A DNA stretch of 64,000 nucleotides, taken from contig JAQFVV010012511.1 of the NCBI GenBank assembly GCA_028023455.1, positions 3,536,165 through 3,600,164 on the forward strand, written 5' to 3'. The notes beneath the pieces were generated by a model, which saw nothing but the letters and a program-made list of their open reading frames with translations, had not been told where the DNA came from and made no database searches. Both the position numbers and the translations under genes were made by a program. Below, in pieces: positions 1-11,519 of this stretch. How positions within the stretch are numbered: position 1 is the first letter of the stretch; every line of letters begins with the position of its first letter. This stretch comes from Epiperipatus broadwayi. Taxonomy: Eukaryota; Onychophora; Udeonychophora; Euonychophora; Peripatidae.

Positions 1-1340
1 TTGTTAAGTAGGTAAATTTATTTATTAATGCACTAGCAGATCACAGATCATAACATAGAAATTATTTTGTAATAAAATCTTTTTATTAATTCAACATTTT
101 AATATGATCTAAGGAAATTCTTTGATCCATAATTTTAAATCCCTGTCTAACTAGCTTCCTGTCTTCTCATTAAAAATCTTTTATCATCACTATTTAGTAA
201 ACTGAATCCAATTCTAAATAACTAGTAATTAAGGAATGAATAAAATACATATCCAAGAAATGTATGTGAAATGCCTTAAAATTATTGAAATGGTAATTTA
301 AAAGTATTGAATTTACCACTCAGTCAAGAATGACTCCAGGACCCAAACAAGCATATTTGAGTAATCTAAACATAGAGGTTATCCATTGCAATATGAAAGT
401 GATCTCCATCTCTGGCACACATAAAAAAGTTGGCAAACTATAATAATTATACCAAAATCTTTTTTAATTTGTGATTACTTAGAATAAAAATGAAACCAAA
501 ATCATCACAATAAAAGATTTAACACTATAGAATCAGCTCCAAAGGATACACCGAAACAAGATTCATTAGATCATATCATGATGTGGAAAATAAATTTATG
601 ATTATTGAACTGCATCTAGAAGTAAGAACATTTAAAAAAAAATTAATATCTTTATAGAAAATTAGAGGTATATAACTAATGAGAAAAAGTGAGCCTCATC
701 TTTATTTTTATTCATCTAAAATATAAAATATTTTTATACTCAGATTTCTAGATATTGATCTAGCACTCTTGATTTTCAAGTCTTTTTGGTTAACAGTTTT
801 TTCAAGTAGAGATGCAATAATACATTTTTTATTTTGTATTTTTTTTCTATTTCATTATAATTACTATATATTTAAAATACTCATATGTAAATAATAAATA
901 GTGATATATCTTGGTTATATATATTTACAATGTATTATAATCAAAAATATGTACTGATCATTTTTAAATGCTTTTATTTAACTTAGAAATTCTATTTGTT
1001 TATTTGCCTGAGTCAAATCTTGTAAACAATATTTAACATACTTTTAGCAAATGGATTTTCTTCAAATTTTAAACACATGTTAGATATTGATGACATAGCA
1101 ATATGACATAGAAATTTTTCTGGGTTATGTAGTTTAACACTATTGATGGGCTTAATTTTAAAATACATCATGATATTGGCTTGTTTAATTTTTAGTGATG
1201 CATACTAGATGGTGATATATATATTTTTTAAAATATGATAAAATTGAATATTCACTAGTAATTAATTATGGCTAATTAAAATAGAAAAAAAAACAAATAA
1301 TAATTTTACTTATTTGTTTAATTAAAATTTTTTTTTTTTT
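1..1340. other. AT-rich DNA with no recognisable gene
   Basis: This stretch is made of A/T runs and short frames broken by stops. I see no protein motif, RNA gene or repeat pair that I can support. Confidence 0.6.
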
Positions 1341-1458
1341 TAAAATTATGTCTTTGCAAAGAAATCAAGTCATATATCACATGACTTAATTTAATAAGCT
1401 TGTATTACAAATGTCATACAATGAGTGTGTCAATAGCTCTTAACAAGCTTTTTAGAAC

Positions 1459-1514
1459 ATCCCTATCCCCAGACTGGATTCTAGCTCTGGCTTTCATCAG
1501 TGAGGTGGTAGGAT
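1459..1514 (-). ncRNA. Hammerhead ribozyme motif, family 1 copy A, near-intact
   Basis: Read on the minus strand, stem I is ATCCT/GGGAT (outer) and ACCTCA/TGGGGA (inner, last position mismatched). The core CTGATGA is intact. Stem II is AGC/GCT around loop CAGA. The second core block reads GAATC instead of GAAAC, so the A15.1-U16.1 pair is lost. The cleavage triplet GTC is present. Activity would probably be reduced. Confidence 0.6.
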
Positions 1515-1803
1515 ATTCAAGGATTAGATTTAAAATACCCAGTCAAGCCCAGAACTTTATCTAATGTTTAACTATTAAGTAGAAAATCAGAAATTTTCAG
1601 ACATCAGTATGTGTTTAAATTCTGCTATCTAACTTAAATAGCCATATGGACCTGAACTAAGTTCAAATACACCATATATTAATAGCTTTAACGATATAAA
1701 ATTGCCAAAGCCTTAAGAACAATAATAATAATTGTAAGGAAAGCTTGCATTACAAATGTTATATAATGAGCGTGCCAATAGCTCTTAACAAGCTTTTCAG
1801 AAT

Positions 1804-1859
1804 ATCCCTATCCCCAGACCAATTTTTAGCTTTGACTTTCATTAGTGAGTTACTAGGAT
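1804..1859 (-). ncRNA. Degenerate hammerhead motif, family 1 copy B
   Basis: The minus-strand layout matches copy A, but the core reads CTAATGA (G5 changed) and GAAA has become AAAA (G12 changed). Stem I remains pairable. The motif is almost certainly inactive. Confidence 0.5.
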
Positions 1860-2170
1860 ATTCAAGCATTAGATCTAAAATAGCAGGTCAAGCCCAACAT
1901 TTTATCTAATATTTAACTATTAAGTAGAAAATATGAAATTTTCAGACATCCATATGTCTTCAAATCCAGCTATCTAACTTAAATAGCCATATGGGACTGA
2001 ACTAAGTTCAGACACACCATATATTAATAACTTTAGAAATATAAAATTTAAGTTAGATAGCTGGATTTGAAGACATATAGATGTCTGAAAATTTCCAATT
2101 TTCTACTTAAATAGTTAAACATTAGATAAAGTGCTGTGCTTGACCTATATTTTAAATCTAATGATTGAAT

Positions 2171-2226
2171 ATCCTAGTGCCTCAATGATGAAAGCAAGAG
2201 CTAGAAACCAGTCTGGGGATAAGGAT
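2171..2226 (+). ncRNA. Degenerate hammerhead motif, family 1 copy C
   Basis: In this plus-strand copy the core is ATGATGA, so C3 is changed to A. GAAAC and the GTC cleavage triplet are intact. Stem I pairs ATCCT with AGGAT (outer) and CCTCA with TGGGG (inner). Loss of C3 normally abolishes catalysis. Confidence 0.5.
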
Positions 2227-2547
2227 GTTGTGAAAAGCTTGTTAAGAGCTATTGGCACACTCATCATATAACATTTGTAATACAAGCTTATTAAATTAAG
2301 TCACATGATATATGACTTGATTTTCTTGCAATTATTCTTATTTCTCTTAAGACTTTGGCAATTTTATATTGCTAAAGATATTAATATATGGTGTATCTGA
2401 ACTTAGTTTAGTTCCATATGGCTATTTAAGTTAGATAGCTGGATTTGAAGACATATGGATGTCTGAAAATTTCAGATTTTCTAATTAATAGTTAAACATT
2501 AGATAAAGTGCTGGGTTTGACCTGGAATTTTAAATCTAATGGTTGAA

Positions 2548-2604
2548 TATCTTAGCACCTCACTAATGAAAGCCAGAGCTAGAAACTGGCCTGAGAATAG
2601 GGAT
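2548..2604 (+). ncRNA. Degenerate hammerhead motif, family 1 copy D
   Basis: The core reads CTAATGA (G5 lost) and the cleavage triplet is GCC in place of GTC. GAAAC and stem II (AGC/GCT) are kept. This copy is judged dead. Confidence 0.45.
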
Positions 2605-2926
2605 GTTCTGAAAAGCTTGTTAAAAGCTATTGGCATGCTCATTATATAACAAATGATGCCTTTATATATAAAAAAATCTTGTAAACAATTTATAATGTGT
2701 GAATTTCATTTCAAAAACTAGAAATACTATGACATTGTTTACATTCTTAATATTTAAATTGGAATATTACAAAAAATCTATTGCAAAATATTCAAATATC
2801 ACAAAATAAAAAAATAATATATATAAAAAATATTTTATAAAAAACCCTCTTATTTTAAATTGGAGATTAATGCGTTAAAAAAACCAAAACATAATTTTTT
2901 CTAGAACCACAGTGTGGATTGGTATA

Positions 2927-3898
2927 CACCTGGGTCTCATTTTACACAATAGATAGGTTCCTCAGAAAACATGTGCAAACGAAATTGTACAAAAATAGAC
3001 GTAACTTGCCTTGAAAAAGGGGAGATACGGACTGTGATTTTTCAAAACTTGCATAAAAGCAAAGCACCAACGTAAAATTTACTTTAAAATTCGTGCAAAA
3101 AAAAAGTAAGGAAATAAAATATGACTAATAAAAAATTTCAAATTTGAAAAAAATTGATACAAGACAAACTTTTTTTAACTATAATATTTAATTTTATTCA
3201 AGACAATATATTTTTATGCATAATTTACAGTAACTTATATTTTTTTATACACGTTTTAATTATTATCGCTATTTGCCGGTAAAAGGGTTCATTTGCAAAC
3301 TGATAAAAAAATCAGATTCTTCACAAGATGAAATACAACTAGCACCAACGTCACTCTCATGTTGTGTTAATTAATGGTTTTCTGGTGACAACGTAATTAG
3401 TAATTAATCTAACAACTAAAAATTAAATTCTTATTTTTGTCTTTAATTTTCAATTTTAATTGTGCCTACTGCTATTACTCATCTTTTAAAAATAAACTTG
3501 CGGACACTAAATGATTAATAATTGATTAAACATTCTTTTTTAAAAAGCAAAAACAGAATGTGATTTAAAATGCAAAATTAACACGCACAATGTTTGAACA
3601 AATTTACATTATAATCTTGTAAAATTTAATGTGTGTATACATAAAATGTGGAAATCATGATTTTAATTTCATTATTGCATAAAATCTTACTACTATAAAG
3701 CACTGAAAATATTGAAATTACTAAGTTGAAAGTCGAATTTCAATAATGTTCTATTACTTTCAATATAATATAATGTGAGTGCGTGAAATTTATTATTTAA
3801 AGTAATAGCGCAATATCGGAGTTCGACTTTCGGTGAAACACGAATCGCGTAACTTCAAAATCGTGTTAAATAAGTCCATGTTAAAAGAGACCCAGGTG
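2927..3898. mobile_element. Non-coding element with terminal inverted repeats, about 0.97 kb
   Basis: CACCTGGGTCTC at the left end is repeated in inverted orientation at the right end, and the match continues for about 18 bases with one indel. The interior has no open frame. It is richer in CG steps than its flanks, for example CGAATCGCG near the right end. This fits a non-autonomous DNA transposon (MITE-like). The target-site duplication is unclear, so the superfamily is not assigned. Confidence 0.5.
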
Positions 3899-4023
3899 CA
3901 TTTAATTTGAAATAAAAGCAGGGAGAATACATCCATAAATAAATTAATTCAATCACTATTTTTAAAACTAGTGGTTGAATTAATTAATTTATGGATGTTC
4001 TCACTTATTTTAAGTTAAATATG
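3899..4023. repeat. Hairpin repeat with arms of about 55 bp
   Basis: The segment 3,899-3,955 is repeated inverted at 3,967-4,023 around a short T/A spacer. The shared core is ATCCATAAAT(A)AATTAATTCAA. It abuts the right end of the preceding TIR element. It may be a small MITE, or an extension of that element. Confidence 0.7.
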
Positions 4024-4029
4024 CCAACT

Positions 4030-5300
4030 CAAATTATGATTTAAGAAAAAAAAATATTTTGTACTTTTTAGTGCATTACTCCTCAAATTCAATAAAAGCA
4101 TTTTTTTATGACATATATATTATTTTTATCATGCAGTTGATTCAGAAATTAACCTCTCCCCTTCACCCCTTTTTCTTGTTTTTTATTTATTTATAGAAAT
4201 ACTATTTAAAATAACTCCCTCTCCTCTCTCATTTAGCAGCTTAGTCTATACACTCCTTTAGTTTTTGCTAGGAATAAAATCTTGAATTAAGTAGAATTGT
4301 TGAATTAACTTTTTAATTAACTTTTTAGAGATCCAACTCCATTCTTTTTATTTGAAAAAGCTCTAATGAAAACTTATTCCATATTTGAACATTTAATTTT
4401 TATATTTAAACTTTTTTTTCTAAATTATATATTCATAATCTTCACATTATTTGAATTTTGTAAAGAATGAAAATTAAATACTACATGGGAATTGTAAGTA
4501 TAAAAATAACTCTTGGCATTATTGGATGTAATTTATCTATTCAAAAAGTTAGTAGAATGAAATATTAGACATTTGAATCTATTTTTTAAATTTAAAAGAA
4601 ATTTAGGATTAGTTATTATTAAAGAAAGACAGTATTTTTCAAAAGTAATTATTAAATTTATTGTTATTAAAATTAAAAAAAATTTTTTTATTGATTTTGA
4701 CAAAAGGTCATTCTATGTATTCAGTAAAAACTGCTTCCTCTTTTAAGAGTTGTCTTTTTAAAAAATAAATGTTTCAAATACAATCTATACAATCTAATTG
4801 TAGTGATGTATGTTTTTAATTTTAAAATAAATATTTTACAAAAAATATTGCATAATAATCTTTAATATATAAACAAATTACTGAAAATTGCAATTTTTTT
4901 AAAGAACAAAATTTGCCTTCGATGCTGAACATTCCACCAAACAGAAATTGTCATGTGTATTGAAATCAAAATGGGATAGGTCTGACTTCATCTTTATGCA
5001 AATTACATATTGTCCTAGAAACCCATCCGATCTGGACTTTTTTTTTTCCAACTAATAATTTTAAAATGATTTCTCTGATAAAATAAAACTAAGTATAGTA
5101 ATCTAAAGTTATAGATAGGCTCAAAATAACGAAGAAAATATATAGCAATCACAGTGTCAACCTAATACCCAAAACATGTTTATTGAAAGCAATTTTATAG
5201 CTCCTAAAAAATATCACATCAAAAAAGACAAAATAGAAACATGACACTCTTGTCAATTAGGTTTTTAATTTATAATTATAAATTTATTTAATGCACATTG
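4030..5300. other. AT-rich DNA, nothing identified
   Basis: There are homopolymer runs, no supported frame and no repeat pair beyond low-complexity A/T. Confidence 0.5.
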
Positions 5301-5310
5301 ATTATGTAAG

Positions 5311-5504
5311 TAATATTTACTAAGGCATTAAACCTTTAAACATGTGCACTTGAAAATACGAAGGTAGGGACCTCTACAGGTCTTAACCACAAGCTTACTT
5401 TTTTTCTTCCAAACCGTAAGCTTGTGGTTAAGACCTGTGGAGATCCCTACCTTCGTATTTTCAAGTGCACATGTTTAAAGATTTAATGCCTTAGTAAATA
5501 TTGC
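5311..5504. repeat. Near-perfect hairpin (MITE-like) with arms of about 90 bp
   Basis: The left arm 5,311-5,398 and right arm 5,415-5,504 are inverted copies with only a few differences. Both contain ACATGTGCACTTGAAAATAC and the AAGCTTGTGGTTAAGACCTG block (one strand each). The loop is about 16 bases. High arm identity suggests recent origin or ongoing arm homogenisation. There is no coding content. Confidence 0.8.
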
Positions 5505-5759
5505 TTTTAATTTATAGATATTTATTTAAATATGTTTTTTTATATATTTTTTATTTTAAATATGTGTATCTAGACTGTTTCTAATTTACTTAAGTAATCT
5601 GTTTGTTGATTTTTTACATAAGTTGATTTTTATAGTATATACCACATTTCTCTTTATGTACACATTTGCCATTAGCCATGTTATAGAACTTTTTAAAACT
5701 GTTTCTCACTTTATATATGCTGGAAATTTTTTTTATATGTCTGTATATTAATTTATGGC

Positions 5760-8262
5760 TAAAGAAAGAAGTTTCCTGTTAACTCAAAGGAGACTCTTTG
5801 ATTTCTCTTTGAGATCTTAAAGAAATTGGGCTGGGTGGGGGTAAATTCCTAATATCTGTTCTATATCTTTTTGTTGTTACAACTGTTACTACTGTATAGT
5901 TATTTTTACCTCTGAATTTAAGATTAAGATATACTATGACATTTCTTCTCAGTTGCCTGATATTTTTAACTAAAACATCAGTTGAGTTTTCTTGAAGGCA
6001 GAATGAATGTTTGTATGAATGAACTTTATTATACTTATGATAGAAAAAACTAAATTATAGTCTGTATTCCCAGAACGCAATGACGTTGCCAGCCAAGGCA
6101 ATTGGTTGGCTTCCAAAGGCAGAAAGAGCTAAAAATTCTGTGGTTGTTGATTAAGGCTGCCATTCAATAATAACTTTTTATTGGAGTGTTTAAACTGTAG
6201 ATTGAAGGAAGAACTATCAAATATTAAATGGGACATTATTGGACCCTTGAGAAGTTAGAAGAGAAAAGGACAGTTGACTTAAAAATTGGACATGTACAAT
6301 ACTACAAATGCATAAATATTGGAAGCACAAATGGAGTTGGATTTATTATAAATAAAATATGGAATAACAACATTGTGGATATTGATGGTGTATCAGACAG
6401 AGTGGCAAGATTGGAATGGAAGATAGTAAATGCAGATAATTCAGATTTATGCCACAGTGAGTTTTCATTGTAATGAAGATTTAGAAAATTTTTATATGGA
6501 TGTGCAAATAAATGGTTTTTGATCAGATCAAGCAACATTTTAAAATTGTCATAGAATATTTTAATGCTATAATTGATAAGTGATTGAAAGATGAAAATGA
6601 ATAGGGGAAATTTGGTTATGGTGATATAAATAAGAGAGGACACAGATTTATGGAGTTTTTCAGCAAACGAAAACTTTATATTATAAATTCTTTCTTTGAG
6701 AAAAATGTTTAATGGACATGGGGATATCTAAATGAAGGTATAGCAGAATTGATTTATATGTAGACAAACAGAAATACTGTAATGTTCTTAATCAATTCAA
6801 GACAGGAAGTGATCATAGATTAATGAGAAGTAAAATATGTATTGATGCAAAACTAGAGAGACAAAAATTATTAATAAAAACAGTATACATAATAATATTT
6901 CTAATTTTCAGAAACATTTCAATCAATTTAAATTAAAACTTACAAATCATTTTAAAATTTGAAAATTAATTAGTTTTGAACAAAAATCTAGAGAAAGAGA
7001 ATTGATATACTATTAAGAACTGTAATCAAGATAGCTGGTGCAAAAAAAACCAAAAAAACAGCAATCGACTTATAAAATTTTTATTGTGACAAATCAATTT
7101 ATGAATAAAAGAAGGGATATGAAAAAATATAAAAATGATTTTCTAAAATTTTGTAAAATGTTATGAAAAAGAGTTAATAACAATATAAGAAAGTATAATT
7201 CTGAATTAGCAAAATAAGCTATAGAAGAGAATAGACATCTCATAAGTGTAAACAGGATCTAGTAGTGGTAGAAAACTTATTTTTGCAATAAGAAGAAAAA
7301 ATGAAAGATGACAGCATGAAGTATATGGAAGGGTTCTATAAATAATTATACGGCAATAAAGAACTTTGTTAAGTATCCTCTAACAACTACTACATCTTTT
7401 GAATAAAAGTGAGATGTCAATTTCTTGGATTTTACCCAACTAAAAGAACAAGCTGAATTTAAAAATGTTTTAGCATAGTAGAACATATCCAAGTATTGAT
7501 AGAAGTTATAGAAAGGATCAAAAAATATGAGTTGCCATTTTGCTTTGGATTTGTGGATTAAAGCATTGGATCATCAAGATTTAAACCCATGGTATTGTTA
7601 TTTTCTGAACAAAATTCATGAAAATGCAACAGCAATGTTTAGAATACAAAATATTAAGAAGATGAACATTGAAAAAGGGTATACGATGAAGTGATTCCAT
7701 ATTTCCAAAACTTTTTACTGCAGTTGTATCAGAAATATTTTGTGAATTAAAATGAAAAGCTAGTAAATTGAGATTATTTAATTGAGTTAGACTTCACATA
7801 TCATCAATTTGATTGTTTTTGTAAATAATGCTTCAGAGCTTTTGGAAGTGTTGTAAGTATCATCAGATGAAAGGTGAAAGGTAAGAAAATAGGACTAAAG
7901 ATAAATACTAAAAAGACTAAAATAATGTATAATGAATGTTCTCAAAAGAAGAAAATAAATATTGAAAATAATAGAAGGAATTAACAATTACTAATACCTT
8001 GATCAGATTGTTAATAAAGATTAAAATTAATGGATGATATTAATCATAGTGTTAAACTTGGATGGAATGCTTTTGCTAGAAATAACTTAATATTAAGAAG
8101 TAATATGCCTATTTGTTTGAAAAGGAAAGGTTTTAATAAAGCTGTCATACCACTTCTTACTTACTATCTGATATTTGGACACTTGACAGAAGAGCTACAC
8201 AGATTGCCGACCAATCAATAAAGTATAGAGAGATTTACGTTAGGAGTAACAAGAAATATTTA
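5760..8262 (+). mobile_element. Decayed RTE-type LINE, copy 1 (endonuclease-reverse transcriptase)
   Basis: About 0.4 kb of 5' sequence shared with the copies at 23.9 and 38.3 kb leads into a frame broken by many stops and shifts. Recognisable in order are the endonuclease start with GHVQYYK...NIGSTNGVGFIINK (6,230-6,365), a decayed GDFNARIG equivalent (about 6,547-6,580), RGHRFMEF and LYIINSFFEKN (about 6,630-6,715), SDHRLM (about 6,808), then reverse-transcriptase remnants LCFGFVD-like (about 7,530), GLKINTKKTKIMY (about 7,895) and a C-terminal KLGWNAFARNNLIL...PLLTYY (8,030-8,218). Endonuclease followed by RT with a TYGxETW-type tail fits the RTE group. The RT catalytic FVDD region is damaged. 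The element makes no protein. Confidence 0.85.
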
Positions 8263-8269
8263 TTTAGTT

Positions 8270-8950
8270 TATATTTTAAAAATTAAACTCTCTCTTAGAT
8301 GGTATAATACCTTTGAATTTAAAATCAAGGGAATATTTATAGATTATTACTCTTTATATGGAAGTTTTTAGATATAATTTTCTTCATATTCCTTTTCTTA
8401 TGTATAAAAAATAGTATTGATAAAGTGTTAAAGAAAGTTGTAAATGGTATGATATATGAAGTTTGTAGATGATACTGCTTGTCATTCGTATTATTTTTAT
8501 TTTAATCATTATTAATAACATTAATTTAATGCAGTTAATAAATATAATAGGTCTATTATTTATTTGTGTATATGTCTTTTTATTATTATAGACATAGTCT
8601 GCAGTAATCATTATTGTTTAATAGATTTTAAATCTGATATCAAATACTTTATAAAAGCAAAATTATTTCCCAGTTGGGGTAATTTTGTAGAAAGTCTTTT
8701 TGTATAATAACTCAGCAAGAAATTTATTCTTATTTTTATTTGGGCTGGTCAAATTTTATCTTTCTTCTGATATTAATTAATCAAGTATTTTTTATTATAG
8801 ATACACACCTGTAATAGAGAAAAATAGTCTCCTGGGATGATGAATCATGGAAAGGAAGTTATTAAAACATTATTATTATTAAGTAAAGTTTATGTGCTAG
8901 TATATATTATAACATTACAGTCTTGGTTAAATTTCAGTTGGGTGAAAAGT
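8270..8950. other. AT-rich DNA, nothing identified
   Basis: Short stop-broken frames only. No motif or repeat is supported. Confidence 0.5.
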
Positions 8951-8957
8951 GAAGGTT

Positions 8958-9092
8958 AAGTACTTGAATATTGTCAAGCATTGGTGGTCGAGAGGTCAGC
9001 GACAGTTGCTTTACAAACAGTTGTCCCGGGTTAGCGGGTTCGTTTCCCGGCTGATGCTATGACACATGAGAAAAAAAAAGTACTTGAATATT
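8958..9092 (+). mobile_element. tRNA-derived SINE 1 with 15-bp target-site duplication
   Basis: The body 8,973-9,077 has RNA polymerase III promoter boxes: A box TGGTCGAGAGG (8,985-8,995) and B box GGTTCGTTTCC (9,037-9,047). An acceptor-like pairing of GTCA..AGCAT with ATGCT..TGAC closes the tRNA-like part. A short tail ends in an A run. AAGTACTTGAATATT flanks it on both sides (8,958-8,972 and 9,078-9,092), a perfect duplication as left by LINE-type retroposition. At about 105 bp it is little more than a tRNA with a tail, shorter than most SINEs, which carry a tRNA-unrelated body. The tRNA part resembles the Glu/Gly/Asp group by its GTGG-GGTCGAG and CCCGGGTT-type arms. Confidence 0.85.
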
Positions 9093-10150
9093 AAAATATC
9101 CCATAAATGATTATAAGATTATTTGGATGAAAAAAGATTTGATATTTTCTAAAAATATTTTTTTAAATCTATATTTATATATTTTAGTTTGTGAAATAAA
9201 TTTTTATAAACAATTCTATTGTTTTATTTTTTTGGTTTGTTTGTGTACATCGATTGATTATTTTCTGAAAGAAATGATATCTATGGCTTGATATTTAATC
9301 AAATATTTATAGCAGCCAATCTAGTCACAGTAAATGGCAAAATTGTTTTTACCTGTAAAATCTATTATGGTTTTTCATTTACAAATAATCGTAAGCTGTA
9401 ATACTGTATTCTTTTTTTTTTTTTTTAACAGCAATTAATGTTTCAGCCAAATGTATTTGTTGCTCATACAATTATTTAAGTTATTCTTAATATCATATGT
9501 TTCATATATTTGTTTTCTTTTTGGATCTTTAATGTATATTAAGGCTTAATATTTTATATAGTATTTATTTAATGTCCATATGTTAAGTAGTGAATGGACA
9601 AATAGTAAAAGTCTAAATAAATTATGGATAATTATAAATTAAGAGATAATATAAAGTACAAAAAAGGAATCATATATAAAAGTGTGACCATTGCAATTAT
9701 TATGATTATATAGGAAAACAGAGATAAGAGCCAAAGAACATAACAATGTAATTAATAGACAGGATCATAAATCTGCTTTATATATTCACTATTTAAAATA
9801 TGCGCATAAAGTAGATGCTACAAAAAAATATTAAATCTTTAAATTACATTAAAGATTCAAAAAGAAGACAAATATATGAAACAGTATGAATACTTATAAA
9901 ACTTCAATAAATTTAGGTAATAACTGGTCAATTAAAAATGAATGGAAAATTTTATAAAGTAGTATATATAAAGTTGTATGTGATATGTATTTATTTATTC
10001 TGTACATTGTTATGTTATATAGTCAATTCTTTGAACTTGTACTAAATCTCTGCATCATAATCTTACTGTTTTACTGATGTTTTATTTTGTTATTGTTGTT
10101 ATTTTACTTCTATTATAGAACATTAAATGAAACTTTATCTATAATAATTG
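9093..10150. other. AT-rich DNA, nothing identified
   Basis: No supported frame or structured repeat. It includes an A/T-biased stretch with a T run near 9,412-9,426. Confidence 0.5.
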
Positions 10151-10314
10151 GATAAATTTAAAATAAACATCACATGACCACCACCTCTTATGCTTGTGTA
10201 TAACTGTTGTTAAAACATTCAAAACTCACTATATATATATTGCCACACAGCAAGCTAGAGTAATCAATGGATGCCAGAAGGCTTGTGCATAAAATCCCCA
10301 TCTAGTGCCTACTT

Positions 10315-10373
10315 ATCCAATATCCCCAGACTAGTTTCTGGCTTATGGCCTTCGTCAGTGAGGAGCCTTGATC
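10315..10373 (-). ncRNA. Hammerhead ribozyme with intact catalytic core (family 2)
   Basis: Minus-strand order: outer stem I strand ATCAA (one base short of ATCCAA in other copies), internal loop, inner stem I TCCTCA, core CTGACGA (N7=C is allowed), stem II GGC/GCC with loop CATAA, GAAA, stem III AC-TA-GT, cleavage triplet GTC, inner stem I TGGGGA, internal loop TA and outer TTGGAT. The inner stem has five Watson-Crick pairs and one G-U. Stem III is a palindrome (ACTAGT), as in hammerheads that act as dimers. The position closing stem II (10.1/11.1) is A-A, unlike the usual G-C, and is shared by all copies. Confidence 0.85.
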
Positions 10374-10766
10374 TGAGAGCACTGCGCCTAGATCTTAGGA
10401 TCTAATGCAACCCTCCAGCAACCACCTTTTATCTCCATTTAACTACAAAACTATGAGTCTTAAACTGAAAACACCTTAATGCTTTCAATCTAAGCCCATT
10501 AGCTTATATAGTCATATGGGTCTGAACCCAGTTTAGTACCCATACATTTTGGTGTCTTTGGTTCTTTAATAATCATAGCCACCACTATCCTATTAGGCAG
10601 GATTGGTTTTAAGCCAATAAACATCACATGACCCCCATCTATTATGCTTGTGTATAACTTGTTAAAACAGGCAAAACTCACTATATATATTGCCACACAC
10701 AGCAAGCTAGATTAATCAATGGATGACAGAAGGCTTGTGCATAAAATCCCCATCTAGTGCCTACTC

Positions 10767-10819
10767 ATCCAATATCCCCAGACTAATTTCTGGCTTATGG
10801 CCTTCATCAGTGATGAGCC
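10767..10819 (-). ncRNA. Hammerhead ribozyme, second copy, truncated stem I
   Basis: The minus-strand core CTGATGA, GAAA and GTC are intact, and stem II is GGC/GCC. Stem III is AT-TA-GT with one wobble. The element begins inside stem I, so the outer helix strand is missing, and the inner strand TCATCA pairs with TGGGGA with one mismatch. It would act only weakly alone, but could still pair with the other copy's stem III in a dimer. Confidence 0.75.
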
Positions 10820-10833
10820 AAATTTAAAATAAA

Positions 10834-11330
10834 TGCTTAACATTTGAAAAGGGCACAAAACCATGTATTGGAAAAAGATTTTTTATGTATAATTATTATT
10901 AATGTATATACAAATACAAAAACTGTATTAAGAACAAAGCATATATTTATATAGCTGTTGTATATGATTTTTTATTGTTTATTATAATTTATATGAACAA
11001 ACAACATAATTGACTTCATTAATTTCCATTTTTGTTAATAAAAATTATATTTTATGTTTTGCAGTCCTAAGAACCATCATTTATCTATTTGTAATAAAGT
11101 TATAAGAACTAATTATTTTACAGAAAAACTAACTCCATAATATACCATTCATTTTGTTTTCTTTTTTTAAATTATATTATCATTCTATCCCCTAATAAAT
11201 AGTCATCTAGAACTGTTTTAATATATATGTATCTGTTTATGGAGTAAACACATAAAGTACTTTACAAAGATACATTATAATTCAGGTTCTAAGGAAGCCA
11301 TTTTTTAAATAAGCTTGTAAATACACTCAC
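10834..11330. other. AT-rich DNA, nothing identified
   Basis: No supported frame, RNA or repeat apart from A/T-rich low complexity. Confidence 0.5.
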
Positions 11331-11425
11331 TTTTTTGTTAGATCAATGCCAATCTATTTTGTTAGATAAAAGGAGATTCTTTTCTATCTAATCTTCATTT
11401 TGTTATATTGTAAATAAAATAAGCA
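11331..11425. repeat. First copy of a direct repeat later split by a LINE
   Basis: The segment containing CCAATCTATTTTGTTAGATA and then TTTGTTATATTGTAAATAAA is matched by 11,683-11,720 plus 13,575-13,625. The second copy is interrupted exactly in the middle. Confidence 0.65.
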
Positions 11426-11519
11426 CAGATATCTGAAAAAATTAAAACTTTATATTAGCAGTCATCTTTATTTTTATATCAATCAAGCCAGCATGCCATT
11501 TCAAATATTAATTTAGATG

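Larger units (their letters stand above)
1345..2655. mobile_element. Foldback of four related units carrying degenerate hammerhead motifs (family 1)
   Basis: Two units in one orientation (about 1,393-1,740 and 1,741-2,046) are followed by two inverted units (about 2,047-2,290 and 2,291-2,655), making a long palindrome centred near 2,048. Landmarks recur in each unit: an AAGCTTG(T/C)ATTACAAATG end, a TATCCCCAGAC block and a TAGCCATATGG block. The left pair repeats with a period near 345 bp. The right pair repeats near 378 bp because it retains a roughly 35-base segment that is missing from unit 2. Each unit contains one hammerhead-like core (separate entries). No protein frame is present. Head-to-tail plus inverted joining is typical of Penelope-like elements and other terminal-repeat retroelements, so a non-autonomous retroelement is the best reading. 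I could not identify a clear target-site duplication. Confidence 0.7.
10154..10833 (-). mobile_element. Hammerhead-bearing small retroelement (family 2), 1.4 tandem units, 14-bp TSD
   Basis: The element 10,168-10,819 is bounded by identical AAATTTAAAATAAA copies at 10,154-10,167 and 10,820-10,833. It holds one full unit and a partial second unit in direct repeat, with CATCACATGACC at 10,168 and again at 10,622 (period 454 bp). In minus-strand sense it starts within hammerhead stem I, runs one complete monomer, passes a second hammerhead and ends downstream. The two predicted cleavage sites (10,780/10,781 and 10,328/10,329) lie 452 bases apart, so self-cleavage would release one exact monomer. 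There is no protein frame. Tandem units, terminal ribozymes and a target-primed-type duplication match animal retrozymes and non-autonomous Penelope-like elements. Which of the two it is remains an inference. Confidence 0.85.

Noticed and set aside
8973-9077. Functional tRNA gene
   Set aside because: Pol III boxes are present, but arm pairing is imperfect, the sequence carries an A-rich tail and it is flanked by a target-site duplication, so it is a SINE.
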